39,918 nucleotides of DNA. Origin: a virus. The stretch's first letter is position 1. Each line of letters starts with the position of its first letter. Below the pieces are notes generated by a model. It worked only from the letters and a program-made list of their open reading frames with translations. It searched no databases and was not told where the DNA came from. The DNA lies in IMG/VR virus record IMGVR_UViG_3300002835_000442, positions 1 through 39,918 of that record; one strand, given 5' to 3'. Positions 8,645-16,854 of the stretch are shown here, piece by piece. A program made the translations under genes and the position numbers.

Positions 8645-10327
8645 ATGGTTCAGCGTGCGGGACTTGATCTTGGCTCCTTTGACCTGGCCACGGGCGCGTC
8701 CGCTCCTGTCCTGACGCCCGCTGCTGTTCCGCCTCCCCCGCCGGTCCTGCCGCGTCGTGCGCCAATGGCCCCGACTGCCGCTCCTGTTGTGCCGCCTGAG
8801 CAGATTCAGCAAGCCGCTCGGGACATTCAGATGACGGTTGCCGATGCGGCAGGTGTTGGCGCGCAGAACCAGCCGCGGCCCTCGTATGCGTCCGATGCCC
8901 AGCGTCGGGCCACGGAGGTGTCGAGAATCCTCGAAAGCAAGTTGCAGGAGCGTCTGAAGCCTGACTTCGGGGACATTCTCTCGGCAAGCCTTCAGACCCT
9001 TTCTGGCCGCGGGCGCACGAACTTCGCGACGGCGTTGCGCGAGGAAGAGAGCAAGGATCTCGGACGGGCCTACAACATCGCCAACGCCCTGTCTGGTTTG
9101 CAGCGTGGTGCGGCGGCAGGAGAACTGCGTCCAGCGGATCTGCTTCGGTTTGCAGAACGCCAAGCAGAACGCGGCGATGTCAGGGTCAAGATGGTGTTGG
9201 ACCAGGTCAATCAGGCTGCGCGCGGCTTTGAGGATGAACCTTCTGCGCGCGAAAACCTGTTGTCTGCCGTCATGGAGGTGGATAGCCCAGAAAAGACGCC
9301 GGTTCAGGTGATAAAGGAAGCGGTTGAGCTTGTGCGCGCGGGTGGTTTGGCGTCAAAGCAGCCACGGGCGGCGGCAACGACAGGAACTGCTACTGGCGGC
9401 ACCGGCGGCGTGACCAAGGACGCAAATGGCATGTGGGTTGCCGCACCCGGCCAGCGGCTGACGCAGGACCAGGCGCAGTCAAATCTTTCGCGCCAGCAAG
9501 GCGACCCAACAACGGCTGACCGCATTGACCAGCGGATCAAAGAGCGCGCCATGGGCGTCGGTGGAAGGGGTGCTGATCCAGCGGATAGGTATGCCAAGGC
9601 ATACGAGGGGTCTCAGGTCGCGTTGGGCCTGATTGATCGGACCCGTGATATTCTGCGTAATAACCCGCAAGCTGTTGGAGCGGCGGGAGCATTGGGCCTG
9701 TTCGTACGCGGTGTCGAAGCCCAGGCCCGCGCCCTGATGAACACGCCGGTCCAGTTTTCGACCGGTGGCGGGAATTATCGGGACGTGGACGCCAATCTCC
9801 TTGCAAACCCGTCCGCCGCACGGGCGATTTGGGATCGCGTCACCTCCGGAACCGATCTAAAAACAGGGTTTGCCTGGCTTGATAGGGCGCCAGAAGCACA
9901 GGCAATGCGGACGAACCTGCTTCTGCTTGCATTTGCTGTGGCGCGTGCGATTGAACCCGGTGGCCGACTGTCGAACCAGGACGTGTCTGGCGTTCTGAAT
10001 GCGTTGGGTGCCGGCGGTTCTCAGATCTTTACAGACCCGCGTTCCATGGCACGGGCGCTTGATGAGGTTGAGGCGTACGTCAAGAGTTCCACGAACGCGG
10101 CATATCGGGGTGCTGTGCAGAGGTTTCCTGAGTTTGGGAAGGTCAACCCGAATGAGCCGTATCCCATGGGCGCTCCGCAGCCAGCAGCGGCCCCAACGGC
10201 AAGCCCCCAAACGGGGGCAACTTCTGCGCCTAGCGCGGCAAGGTTCAGCGAAGGTGCCATTGCGGTCAACCCAAGCACGGGGCAGAGGGTTCGATTCACC
10301 AATGGTAGATGGGAGCCGGTTCAATGA
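8645..10327 (+). CDS. Ejection (internal virion) protein candidate 2
   Basis: This 560-residue protein has a Pro/Ala-rich N-terminal 60 residues (VPPPPPVLPRRAP) and a helical central region (residues 70-200). It then has a Gly/Thr/Ala linker (TTGTATGGTGGVTKD), a second helical domain with 'AKAYEGSQVALGLIDRTRDI', and another Pro/Ala linker before a short C-terminal unit ending VRFTNGRWEPVQ. The multi-domain, linker-rich architecture and position between two other ejection-type genes support an internal virion protein delivered into the host. No lytic transglycosylase motif is evident. It overlaps the next start by four bases. Confidence 0.7.
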   Translation: MVQRAGLDLGSFDLATGASAPVLTPAAVPPPPPVLPRRAPMAPTAAPVVPPEQIQQAARDIQMTVADAAGVGAQNQPRPSYASDAQRRATEVSRILESKLQERLKPDFGDILSASLQTLSGRGRTNFATALREEESKDLGRAYNIANALSGLQRGAAAGELRPADLLRFAERQAERGDVRVKMVLDQVNQAARGFEDEPSARENLLSAVMEVDSPEKTPVQVIKEAVELVRAGGLASKQPRAAATTGTATGGTGGVTKDANGMWVAAPGQRLTQDQAQSNLSRQQGDPTTADRIDQRIKERAMGVGGRGADPADRYAKAYEGSQVALGLIDRTRDILRNNPQAVGAAGALGLFVRGVEAQARALMNTPVQFSTGGGNYRDVDANLLANPSAARAIWDRVTSGTDLKTGFAWLDRAPEAQAMRTNLLLLAFAVARAIEPGGRLSNQDVSGVLNALGAGGSQIFTDPRSMARALDEVEAYVKSSTNAAYRGAVQRFPEFGKVNPNEPYPMGAPQPAAAPTASPQTGATSAPSAARFSEGAIAVNPSTGQRVRFTNGRWEPVQ

Positions 10328-13071
10328 GTGAGCTTCCGCCTGGATTTGTCCTTGAGTCTGATCTCCCCAAGGGCTTCGTGCTTGAGTCGCCGGGACAGAC
10401 GCAACAGCCCCAGGAGGAAAGCCCTCGCGCGGCAAGCATTCGGCAAAAGATATCCGAGCTTGGTCCCGATCTTGGCCCCCCTAACTTGCGGATGCGGCCA
10501 AGTGAGTCTCGGCTGGCCATGCAGCAGCAAGCAGAGCGGCAGCGTCTCGCGCAAGAGTTGCAGTTTGAGCAGGAGGGCGTTCGCATTGGTGAGGCCCCGG
10601 TTGAGGCGCGCGTCAAGTCTGGCCTCGGCATCAGCAGGGCGCAGGGGTATCAGTCTGCCCTCGGCCCCGACTACCAGGTCCGCGAAATCAAATCTGAAGG
10701 ACCGTTGCAGGGCGAGGTCGTGTTTCGCAAGGAGGGCGAGCAGGGATGGACGACGGTTCGCGACCCCTATCCGCTTCTTAGCCCGATGGATGTTGGCGCA
10801 CGCGCACGGGACATTCAGTCGCTGCGTTATACTGCGGTCCCAGAGGCGATCGGCGCTGCTGGTGGCGCACTCGGAGCGGCTTCGCGCTTGCCTGGGGTTG
10901 CAACCAAGCCATTGTTCATGGCCCCTGCGCTTGGTGGCTTGGCGAGGTTTGGCGCGGAAATGTCGCGCATGCAGGAGGGTCGCCGCCAGGGGATCATCCC
11001 GCCAGATATTTCTGACGCCGAAATCAGCGCCGTTGCATTGAACGAAGCCTTGGGCCAAGCAATTGGTGAGTTTGGCGGCGTCGCTCTTTATTCGGCATTC
11101 AAGGCCCTCCGCGGGCGCGGACTTCCTGACCTTGGCGATTTGACGCCTGATCAACTGCAAGCGGGCATTGATAGCCTTAAGCAGAAGCTCGGGCCGGAAG
11201 GGGCGAAACTGATCACGATCGGGGACATCCTCTCCGAGATTGGCCATCCTGCGGCGAGCATCTTCAAGAGCGGCGAGGAAAAGGCGGCTCGCACGTCTGG
11301 GGCGATGCTCCAGCCGGATTTCGCTAACCGCCTTGCTGCGAAGGAGCAGTTCTCAGGCCAGCAGTTGCAGCAGGTCATCCCAGAGGGTGCGACGCCGGCA
11401 CGGGTGGACGTGGAACAGCTTGGCCGTTCGGTTGAGGCCGCGGCTCCCGGCATTGAGGAGTTCGGGGCGGCGACGCGAGCAGTTCCAGGCGCTCAACCCC
11501 CATCCTCGGCGGCGAATCTTGGCGAGCGAGTTGTCCAGACGCTGCGTGACGCAGAGCGCGCTGGCCAGGAGGCAATCCAGAAGGTCTACCAGCGACTGTC
11601 TGGCACGGTTGGCGAAGTTGGCGAACTGCCGACTGCGACCGAGAAGGCGATCACAGAACTGGGCGAGGACTTTCGCACGCGGATCTTCCCGGCCCTTTCT
11701 GATGACCAGAAGAAACTGGTCACAGATGCGACACGCACGTTGTATCGGGAGACGCCGGGAACGCCAGGCGGGTTCGGCCCTGACGATGAGGTGTTCATCC
11801 CTGCTGCTGAAGGTGGTCGAGAGCTTAAGGAGATCTCCTTCCTTCAGTACCAGAAGGCCATCTCTGACATCCGGCGGGCCATTCGCCTCGGATACAAGGG
11901 CGAGTGGAGCGGCGAGCTTGGCCAGCTCGACACGCTGGAGCGGGCGCTGATCGCAGACCGCGACCGACTGCTCATGAAGACGATGGGGCCTGATGCGGTC
12001 AAGGAACTGAACGACGCTGACGCGGGCTGGGCGGCGCTGAAGAACACGTTCCGCCGCGCCAAGTTGGCCGAAGCGTTCAAGGTCAGCCCCAAACTGGCGC
12101 GTTCGGAAACCTCTGAGGACTTCCTAGGCGACCTGTCGATGGACTTCGATACGGCCCAGGCGGTGAAGCCGTATTTGCAGGGCCGGGAGTTGGCAGAAGT
12201 CCGCGGCATGCTCATGCTGCAACTGTCTGAGCTTGGCGTTGCCTACGGGCGTGGCCGAGAGATCCGGCAGGGCGTGTTGGAGCGGGCGATCAATGCGTCG
12301 GATTCTCCGATCGGAGTGTTCTTCAACCAGGCAGAGCGCAAGGGCCTGACCAGCGGGGCAAAGCTCCAGGAGATCCGCAAGGCCATCGGTGTTGCCGATC
12401 GCCAGGACTTCGGCTCATGGTTCGATAGCTTTTACAGCGCCAAGAACATCGGACAGGCTGATGCCTTGTATCGTCGTCTTGCGTCCAACCCTGCGAATGC
12501 CCCTGTTGCCGATGCGATCCGCTCGATGGTTCGGCAGCGTGTCTACGACGATCTCAGCACGAAGGGGTCGCAGAACGTCGCAAAAGTTCTGGACGTGGAC
12601 AAGTTTGAATCCCTCGTTCGCGATCCCCGGCAACTGCAATGGCTCGAGCGGTCTCTCGGCCCTGATTTCGCCGCGCGGCTTGGGATGGTGAGCGAGGCGA
12701 CGAGGGCGTTGTTCCCCGCCGGCCAGCGGGTCAACCTCGGCGCAGAGACGAAAGCCGCAAGCGTCACGATGGAAGCGATCCGCCGCGGCAGTCGCGCGGT
12801 TGTCGGCGTTCTCAGCCCGAAGGCCAGGGCGCTGACCTATGCCCTCAATGTCGCCAACGCAGACATGAAGCAGCGGATTGCCCGTGCGGTTCTCGACCCC
12901 GAGTATTTCACGCGGCTGATGCGCCAGTCCCGCAGCACGGCTGGTGGCCGGGTGACGGCGACAACCTTGGGCGCTGCGCTCAATGAGAATGAGTTTGGCG
13001 ATACGAACGTCTGGTGGTCTGATCTACCGGGCAAGTGGTCTGAAAATGTCTCTCGGATGATGCCTCAGTAA
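10324..13071 (+). CDS. Large ejection (internal virion) protein
   Basis: The start is set at ATG 10324 (ATGA overlap with the preceding stop, GGGAG at 10312-10316), giving 915 residues. The upstream in-frame codon at 10309 would bury the ribosome site. The first 22 residues contain a tandem repeat, LPPGFVLES then LPKGFVLES, a motif I associate with large phage internal virion proteins. The remainder is mostly long alpha-helix with Gln/Glu/Arg-rich stretches, plus one hydrophobic Gly/Ala segment (AIGAAGGALGAASRL, about residue 180). This matches T7 gp15/gp16-type ejection proteins in size, order and composition. No transglycosylase catalytic motif was recognised. Confidence 0.75.
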   Translation: MSELPPGFVLESDLPKGFVLESPGQTQQPQEESPRAASIRQKISELGPDLGPPNLRMRPSESRLAMQQQAERQRLAQELQFEQEGVRIGEAPVEARVKSGLGISRAQGYQSALGPDYQVREIKSEGPLQGEVVFRKEGEQGWTTVRDPYPLLSPMDVGARARDIQSLRYTAVPEAIGAAGGALGAASRLPGVATKPLFMAPALGGLARFGAEMSRMQEGRRQGIIPPDISDAEISAVALNEALGQAIGEFGGVALYSAFKALRGRGLPDLGDLTPDQLQAGIDSLKQKLGPEGAKLITIGDILSEIGHPAASIFKSGEEKAARTSGAMLQPDFANRLAAKEQFSGQQLQQVIPEGATPARVDVEQLGRSVEAAAPGIEEFGAATRAVPGAQPPSSAANLGERVVQTLRDAERAGQEAIQKVYQRLSGTVGEVGELPTATEKAITELGEDFRTRIFPALSDDQKKLVTDATRTLYRETPGTPGGFGPDDEVFIPAAEGGRELKEISFLQYQKAISDIRRAIRLGYKGEWSGELGQLDTLERALIADRDRLLMKTMGPDAVKELNDADAGWAALKNTFRRAKLAEAFKVSPKLARSETSEDFLGDLSMDFDTAQAVKPYLQGRELAEVRGMLMLQLSELGVAYGRGREIRQGVLERAINASDSPIGVFFNQAERKGLTSGAKLQEIRKAIGVADRQDFGSWFDSFYSAKNIGQADALYRRLASNPANAPVADAIRSMVRQRVYDDLSTKGSQNVAKVLDVDKFESLVRDPRQLQWLERSLGPDFAARLGMVSEATRALFPAGQRVNLGAETKAASVTMEAIRRGSRAVVGVLSPKARALTYALNVANADMKQRIARAVLDPEYFTRLMRQSRSTAGGRVTATTLGAALNENEFGDTNVWWSDLPGKWSENVSRMMPQ

Positions 13072-13081
13072 GGAGATTGCG

Positions 13082-13243
13082 ATGAAAAAGATGAAAGGCC
13101 CGGCCAAGGTCGAGAAGGTAATGGGCGAATACAAGCGTGGCGCCCTGCATTCCGGCAAGGGCGGTCCCGTGGTGAAGAAGCGGGGCCAGGCGATCGCCAT
13201 TGCCCTGTCGGAAGCCGGTATGACCAAGAAGCGGAGGAAGTGA
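13082..13243 (+). CDS. DUF6496-type small basic protein
   Basis: A 53-residue protein with ribosome site AAGGAG (13070-13075). It contains the family pattern 'KVMGEYKRGALHSGKGGP' followed by 'VKKRGQAIAIALSEAG' and a basic end (KKRRK). The 'RkQAIAIALSEA' core is the recognisable DUF6496 signature. The family's function is unknown. The basic character suggests DNA or RNA binding. Here it sits in the structural operon between the ejection protein and the fibres, and its stop overlaps the next start (TGATG). Confidence 0.8.
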   Translation: MKKMKGPAKVEKVMGEYKRGALHSGKGGPVVKKRGQAIAIALSEAGMTKKRRK

Positions 13244-13431
13244 TGCCCAGCCATTACGGTCACGAAAAGAGCGAGTCCAAGGCCGAGAAGAGCCGCGAGT
13301 ATGGCGGCAAGAAGGCCATGGGGTCGTGCAAGGTTGATTGCCAGTACCCGACTGGCGTGACGCCTTCGGCCAAGGTAAGCATGTCGGCGCAGAAGACGAA
13401 CCCTGCGCGGAGAAACCGCAACTACCGGTGA
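13243..13431 (+). CDS. Small Lys/Ser-rich protein of unknown function
   Basis: A 62-residue protein whose ATG overlaps the previous stop (TGATG), with AGGAAG just upstream. It begins MPSHYGHEKSESKAEKSREY and has two cysteines (SCKVDC) and a basic tail (PARRNRNYR). Small lysine-rich proteins of this kind often follow DUF6496-like genes in phages, in my recollection. It could be a packaged DNA-binding peptide, but no family is recognised. Confidence 0.7.
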   Translation: MPSHYGHEKSESKAEKSREYGGKKAMGSCKVDCQYPTGVTPSAKVSMSAQKTNPARRNRNYR

Positions 13432-13435
13432 CATC

Positions 13436-14317
13436 ATGCCCGCTCTGAGCAAATCGACGCTGAAGGCGACGTGGGTTTCTTTCTTCCAGCCTACGTCTGC
13501 CGACTTCTCAAACCTCATCGACTCCTGGACGGACTACAATCCCTCGCTGGAAGTGCTGGGGGCGTCGGTTTCCGGCGGCTCGACGGGGGTTCCCAACTTC
13601 ACAGGGCCGTCAGCGGTCAGCTTTGTCGCTGTAGGGGCGACGGGGTCTGCGCTGCTGCCAACTGGGACTGCGGCATCTGCCCGTTCCGTCCTGGAGTTGG
13701 GAACCCTCGCCACACAGAACACGGTCTCGGCGGCGAACATCGATGCGGCGTCGGTGTCTGCGGCGGCGATCGTGGACAACTCGATCACCCTGGCGAAGCT
13801 CGCGCGGGTGGGGACGAGCGGTCAGGTTCTGGTGTCGAACGGCACGGGTGCAGATGCTGCGTTTGCCTGGACCGGGCTGACCCAGCCGCCGGTTCTGTCC
13901 ACGCTGGCGACGGTCACGGCGATCACCGCGGCTATGCCCTACGACGACACGCCGCCGCTTTCGAGCGAGGGCAACGAGATCCTGACGGCGACGATCACGC
14001 CGCGCTCTGCCACGACGACGCTTGAGATCGAGGCGATCATCTACTGTGCATCGACCGCTGGGAACATCGCCATGGGCCTGTTCCAGGACGCGACGGTGAC
14101 GGCTCGGGCGGCGGCGGGGACGAGCAACACGAATCGCGCGAACGCCATGGGAAACATCGTGCTGCGGCATAGGATGACATCCGGCACGACATCCCCGACG
14201 ACGTTTCGGATACGTGCCGGCGCGGCGTCTGGCACGCTGACAATCAACGGCGAGTCGAGTGCGCGCTTGTTTGGCGGTGTGCTTGAATCGAGCCTCAAGG
14301 TGACGGAGATCGCATGA
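13436..14317 (+). CDS. Tail-fibre-like protein with shared N-terminal anchoring motif
   Basis: This 293-residue protein begins with KSTLKATWVSFFQPTSADF then NLIDSWTDYN, the same N-terminal motif as the downstream protein and a looser version of the one at 4591. The middle has typical fibre repeats (LGTLATQNTVSAANIDAASV, NSITLAKLARVGTSGQVLVS). The C-terminal about 130 residues form a compact beta domain rich in Ala/Thr/Gly. The fibre motif 'GtlAtqntVs...sItlaKla.vgtsgqvLvsnGtgad' is common in phage fibres. It overlaps the next gene by four bases (ATGA). Confidence 0.8.
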   Translation: MPALSKSTLKATWVSFFQPTSADFSNLIDSWTDYNPSLEVLGASVSGGSTGVPNFTGPSAVSFVAVGATGSALLPTGTAASARSVLELGTLATQNTVSAANIDAASVSAAAIVDNSITLAKLARVGTSGQVLVSNGTGADAAFAWTGLTQPPVLSTLATVTAITAAMPYDDTPPLSSEGNEILTATITPRSATTTLEIEAIIYCASTAGNIAMGLFQDATVTARAAAGTSNTNRANAMGNIVLRHRMTSGTTSPTTFRIRAGAASGTLTINGESSARLFGGVLESSLKVTEIA

Positions 14318-15093
14318 CCGCCCTGTCCAAAGCGACGCTGAAGAACATCTGGCGCGCGGGGTTCCAGCCGAAGGCGTCGGACTTTGCCAACCTGATCGAC
14401 TCCTGGACCGACTATAACCAGTCGCTTGAGAACCTGTCACAGTCGGTGTCTGCCGGCACGACGGGCGTGGCGTTGTTTGAGCCTGGGTCTGTCGTGACGT
14501 TCGTGGCGGCTTCTGCGGCTGCTATCGCTGGCGTGCCACTATATTCAGGGATCTTTAGCGCCGCTCAAACGGCCCCAGTTGGGGCCAATATGGTATATGC
14601 GCAAACCAGCGCTGCCGGAGGTCCAATTTTCAATCTCTTGGCCGTTGGGGGGGCAGGGTCAAACCTTGCAATAACCAACACCAATTTAACGACATACCAG
14701 GGGTCTGCGGGCGTCACTTTTGGCAATTTTTTAAATGCGCGACTTTACAGCGGAACGCCCTCGTCTCAATTGCCAGTACCGGCCAACAGAACTGTGTATT
14801 CATTCCTGGCCTATGCCTATGGAGACTCCCAATTATTGCCGGGGGCTGGCTACAGGGCGCGCACAATAGCAGCCACATCAGCCGTTCCAAACATTGAGCT
14901 TCAGTTCTTCGTTGGAGATTCCGTTAATAACTTTTCTTCTGGCGATCAGCAGCTTCGGGTTCGCCGCGGGGCGATCAACTTCCAGCCCAAATCCGCCGCT
15001 CCTGCCTCCCCCGCAGAGGGCGACGTGTACTACGACAGCGTGCTGCAAAAGCTGCGCTGCTACAACGGCACGATCTGGAACGACCTTTTCTGA
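14314..15093 (+). CDS. Tail-fibre/receptor-binding protein candidate with swapped central domain
   Basis: This 259-residue protein shares its first about 50 residues with the preceding gene (FQPKASDF, NLIDSWTDYNQSLENL, SVSAGTTGV). It ends with the widespread fibre tip-adaptor motif SPAEGDVYYDSVLQKLR then CYNGTIWNDL. The central part (about 14530-14960) is clearly richer in A and T and uses different codons from both flanks, as expected of a horizontally exchanged receptor-binding domain. Order within the genome (last fibre before the lysis genes) is typical. Confidence 0.8.
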   Translation: MTALSKATLKNIWRAGFQPKASDFANLIDSWTDYNQSLENLSQSVSAGTTGVALFEPGSVVTFVAASAAAIAGVPLYSGIFSAAQTAPVGANMVYAQTSAAGGPIFNLLAVGGAGSNLAITNTNLTTYQGSAGVTFGNFLNARLYSGTPSSQLPVPANRTVYSFLAYAYGDSQLLPGAGYRARTIAATSAVPNIELQFFVGDSVNNFSSGDQQLRVRRGAINFQPKSAAPASPAEGDVYYDSVLQKLRCYNGTIWNDLF

Positions 15094-15100
15094 GGACGCC

Positions 15101-15346
15101 ATGCCCGAAGTTGACCGTGACCTTGGTCGCCTGGAAGGGCGGCTAGACGAGTTCATAGAGGCCAGGGTGGCGCGCGACAAGCGCACCGACGAGCGGTTCG
15201 ACCGCCTGGAAGCCAAGGTGCAAAGCCTTCTCGACGCCGCCAACATGGGCAAGGGCGCGTGGTGGATCAGCGTCAAGATCGGCGGAATGATCATGACCGT
15301 CATGGCCGCTCTGGCCTACCTCGTAGAAAAGATCCGGTGGCATTGA
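15101..15346 (+). CDS. Small membrane-anchored coiled-coil protein (lysis accessory candidate)
   Basis: The start at 15101 follows a GAGG site (15092-15095); the longer frame opening at 14894 lies inside the fibre gene. The 81-residue protein has a charged coiled-coil N-terminus (residues 4-45, RLEGRLDEFIEARV, then RFDRLEAKVQSLL). It has one transmembrane helix near the C-terminus (ISVKIGGMIMTVMAALAYLV). This organisation resembles XhlA-type haemolysin/holin-accessory proteins. It overlaps the holin start by one base (TGATG), supporting coupled expression in lysis. Confidence 0.7.
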   Translation: MPEVDRDLGRLEGRLDEFIEARVARDKRTDERFDRLEAKVQSLLDAANMGKGAWWISVKIGGMIMTVMAALAYLVEKIRWH

Positions 15347-15750
15347 TGCTGGCAGCAATCCTCCCCGTCCTCGGCCCGATCCTCGGCCAGGTGGCTAAAT
15401 CGGTCTTCCCGAATGCGGAGGACGAGATCCGGCGGCTTGAGATCCAAGCGCGCTTGCAGGAGGCCCTGATCGCCAATCAGGCGCAGATCGAGGCTGCGGC
15501 GACGCAGGTCATCCAGGCTGAAATTGCCGGCGAGTCCTGGCTGCAAAAGAACTGGCGACCGATCACGATGTTGGTCTTCCTGGCGCTGATCGTCGGCAAA
15601 TGGCTGGCGTGGACTGCGCCAGGCATCAGCGAAGCCCTGGAGCTGCGACTGCTGGGGCTGATCGAGATCGGCCTCGGTGGATACGTGATTGGCCGATCGG
15701 TCGAGAAGGTAGCCCCAGCGATTGCACAGGCGCTCAGTAAGACCAAATGA
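15346..15750 (+). CDS. Holin (3-TM type)
   Basis: A 134-residue protein starting at the ATG inside TGATG (15344-15348). It has an N-terminal hydrophobic segment (MLAAILPVLGPILGQVAKSV), a charged Gln/Ala helix (residues 24-58), and the conserved SWLQKNWRPITMLVFLALIV motif entering the second membrane helix. A third hydrophobic helix follows (LRLLGLIEIGLGGYVIG). The 'GESWLqrnWRPitMlvF' motif is the signature of 3-TM phage holins. It would make membrane lesions that release the endolysin encoded on the opposite strand; the two 3' ends overlap by 17 bases. Confidence 0.85.
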   Translation: MLAAILPVLGPILGQVAKSVFPNAEDEIRRLEIQARLQEALIANQAQIEAAATQVIQAEIAGESWLQKNWRPITMLVFLALIVGKWLAWTAPGISEALELRLLGLIEIGLGGYVIGRSVEKVAPAIAQALSKTK

Positions 15751-16105
15751 CCCGCAGGGTGTCGCGGGTATCTACGTGGATGAACCGCTTGTCGTGCGGG
15801 CCGGTCTGAGCAATGCCGATTCCGCGGAACCCGCAAGCGATGGCCCTGGCGACGACCTCGTAGGCGTCCTCGCCAGAACAGAGGATGTCAGCCGCTTTCC
15901 CCTTTGCATGCCATCCAGGGGCCGGTTTCGAGGCCTCTGAGGGGTGGGAATGATGCCGGTAGGCCGAAGATAGCCTGACCGGCCTTCCCAGCATCTCCCG
16001 CAAGTTGTCGAGGCGCGCGAGGAAGTCTGGGTCCATTTTGCAGTACCCGGTGCGCGAGCATTCAAGCTCCCGTCGCGAGAAGTAGCGGCTCATTTTAGCA
16101 TCCAT
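15734..16105 (-). CDS. Endolysin, peptidase M15 family (D-Ala-D-Ala peptidase-like)
   Basis: This 123-residue protein has the M15 zinc-peptidase pattern: SSAYRHHSH (residues 46-54), GWHAKGKAAD with the zinc ligands His66 and Asp73, and RFIHVDTR with His110. It would cleave peptidoglycan peptides. The start at 16105 is supported by AGGAGG located 8 bases upstream; an internal Met (16093) is the alternative. No signal peptide is visible, so it depends on the holin. It lies on the minus strand at the distal end of the early operon, convergent with the holin, which is unusual for a lysis pair. Confidence 0.9.
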   Translation of the reverse strand: MDAKMSRYFSRRELECSRTGYCKMDPDFLARLDNLREMLGRPVRLSSAYRHHSHPSEASKPAPGWHAKGKAADILCSGEDAYEVVARAIACGFRGIGIAQTGPHDKRFIHVDTRDTLRVIWSY

Positions 16106-16338
16106 ACCCTTAGTCCTCCTTCCTGTCGCTCGACGTGAAACTCATGGCCCTTGCGCCTCATGCGCCTGAGAGCAAACCATAGCCGCGGCCGCGAGGTCCC
16201 GGTTACGAGGAAAGATTGTCCCGGCCGGAGCAAAGGCCACGCGCAGAAAACGCGACCCTTGCCCCGCGGGATGATCTTAGACTGCCGCGGCTCTTTCGAG
16301 CTTGCCGGCGGCGTTGAGAGCGGTCGTTTGGACGACAT
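16090..16338 (-). CDS. Small basic protein, start uncertain
   Basis: The frame allows 82 residues from an ATG at 16338, but that start overlaps the preceding gene by 62 bases. The well-ordered part begins at IIPRGKGRVFCAWPLL just after the preceding stop and runs to the end (GHEFHVERQEGGLRVWMLK), about 60 residues. An ATC/ATT or TTG start near 16275 would fit better with operon spacing. The 'LRPGQSFLV..., R..L...lrRmrrKGheF.....egGlRVW' pattern looks like a small phage protein with a two-helix and hairpin fold. Function is unknown. Confidence 0.6.
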   Translation of the reverse strand: MSSKRPLSTPPASSKEPRQSKIIPRGKGRVFCAWPLLRPGQSFLVTGTSRPRLWFALRRMRRKGHEFHVERQEGGLRVWMLK

Positions 16339-16537
16339 CGTCGGCGCTCATCTTGGCAATCAGTCGCAGCGTGGCCGTAGCATACGCGACCGGGTGCGAT
16401 TTGGCCACCACATCCCAGGCGTCCTTCGGCTCCACAGTCGGAACCGGCGCGACGATCTTGCGCGGACGCCCCCGCTTCTTCTTCTCCTTGACCGGCTCCG
16501 TGACTTCGGTCCGGTTCTCAATTGCAAAGTCGCTCAT
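16277..16537 (-). CDS. AT-hook-containing protein of unknown function
   Basis: This 86-residue protein starts in an ATGA overlap with the upstream gene. It contains a classical AT-hook, KKKRGRPRKI (about residues 19-28), whose RGRP core binds the minor groove of AT-rich DNA. A helical segment follows (YATATLRLIAKMSADDVVQT). It is in the recombination/replication operon, so a DNA-architectural role is plausible. No family recognised beyond the motif. Confidence 0.75.
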   Translation of the reverse strand: MSDFAIENRTEVTEPVKEKKKRGRPRKIVAPVPTVEPKDAWDVVAKSHPVAYATATLRLIAKMSADDVVQTTALNAAGKLERAAAV

Positions 16538-16854
16538 ATCTTGCCCCTTTTGTTGGCTGACATTGTCTGCCAGGCGTCGATCACTCGTTCGCGCCAGGCT
16601 CGTTCGTGCCGCAGCTTCTCTGCTGCGATGAAGGTCTGCCGCTTCTCCTCCAGGGCTTGCCTGTACCTGTCGCTGGCATAGGCTTCGGCCTCTCGGTCTG
16701 CGGCGCGTGGGAGTTCTGACTTCAGGTATTCATGCGCGTACACCGTTTTCAAGAGTTCCGCTGCGTAGTCGGCGTCGGCGCGGGCGATCGCAGCTTTGTC
16801 GCCCAGCCGTTCCAGAGCGTCGAGGTGGCGCTCCACATCCTCCTCGCTGATCAT
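16534..16854 (-). CDS. Conserved helical protein in the recombination operon
   Basis: This 106-residue, almost entirely helical and highly charged protein starts at an ATG overlapping the SSB-like stop (TGATG). It opens MISEEDVERHLDALERLGDK and ends AWRERVIDAWQTMSANKRGK. Proteins with this 'isEeDvE.al..L......A.A.a.......lk..ya' pattern are frequent beside phage SSB/recombination genes. I recall no assigned function. Position suggests a partner of the SSB-like or Erf proteins. Confidence 0.75.
   Translation of the reverse strand: MISEEDVERHLDALERLGDKAAIARADADYAAELLKTVYAHEYLKSELPRAADREAEAYASDRYRQALEEKRQTFIAAEKLRHERAWRERVIDAWQTMSANKRGKI

Noticed and set aside
15750-15769. Inverted repeat ACCCGC/GCGGGT after the holin
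   Set aside because: Short, no T tract on either strand and inside the endolysin coding sequence.
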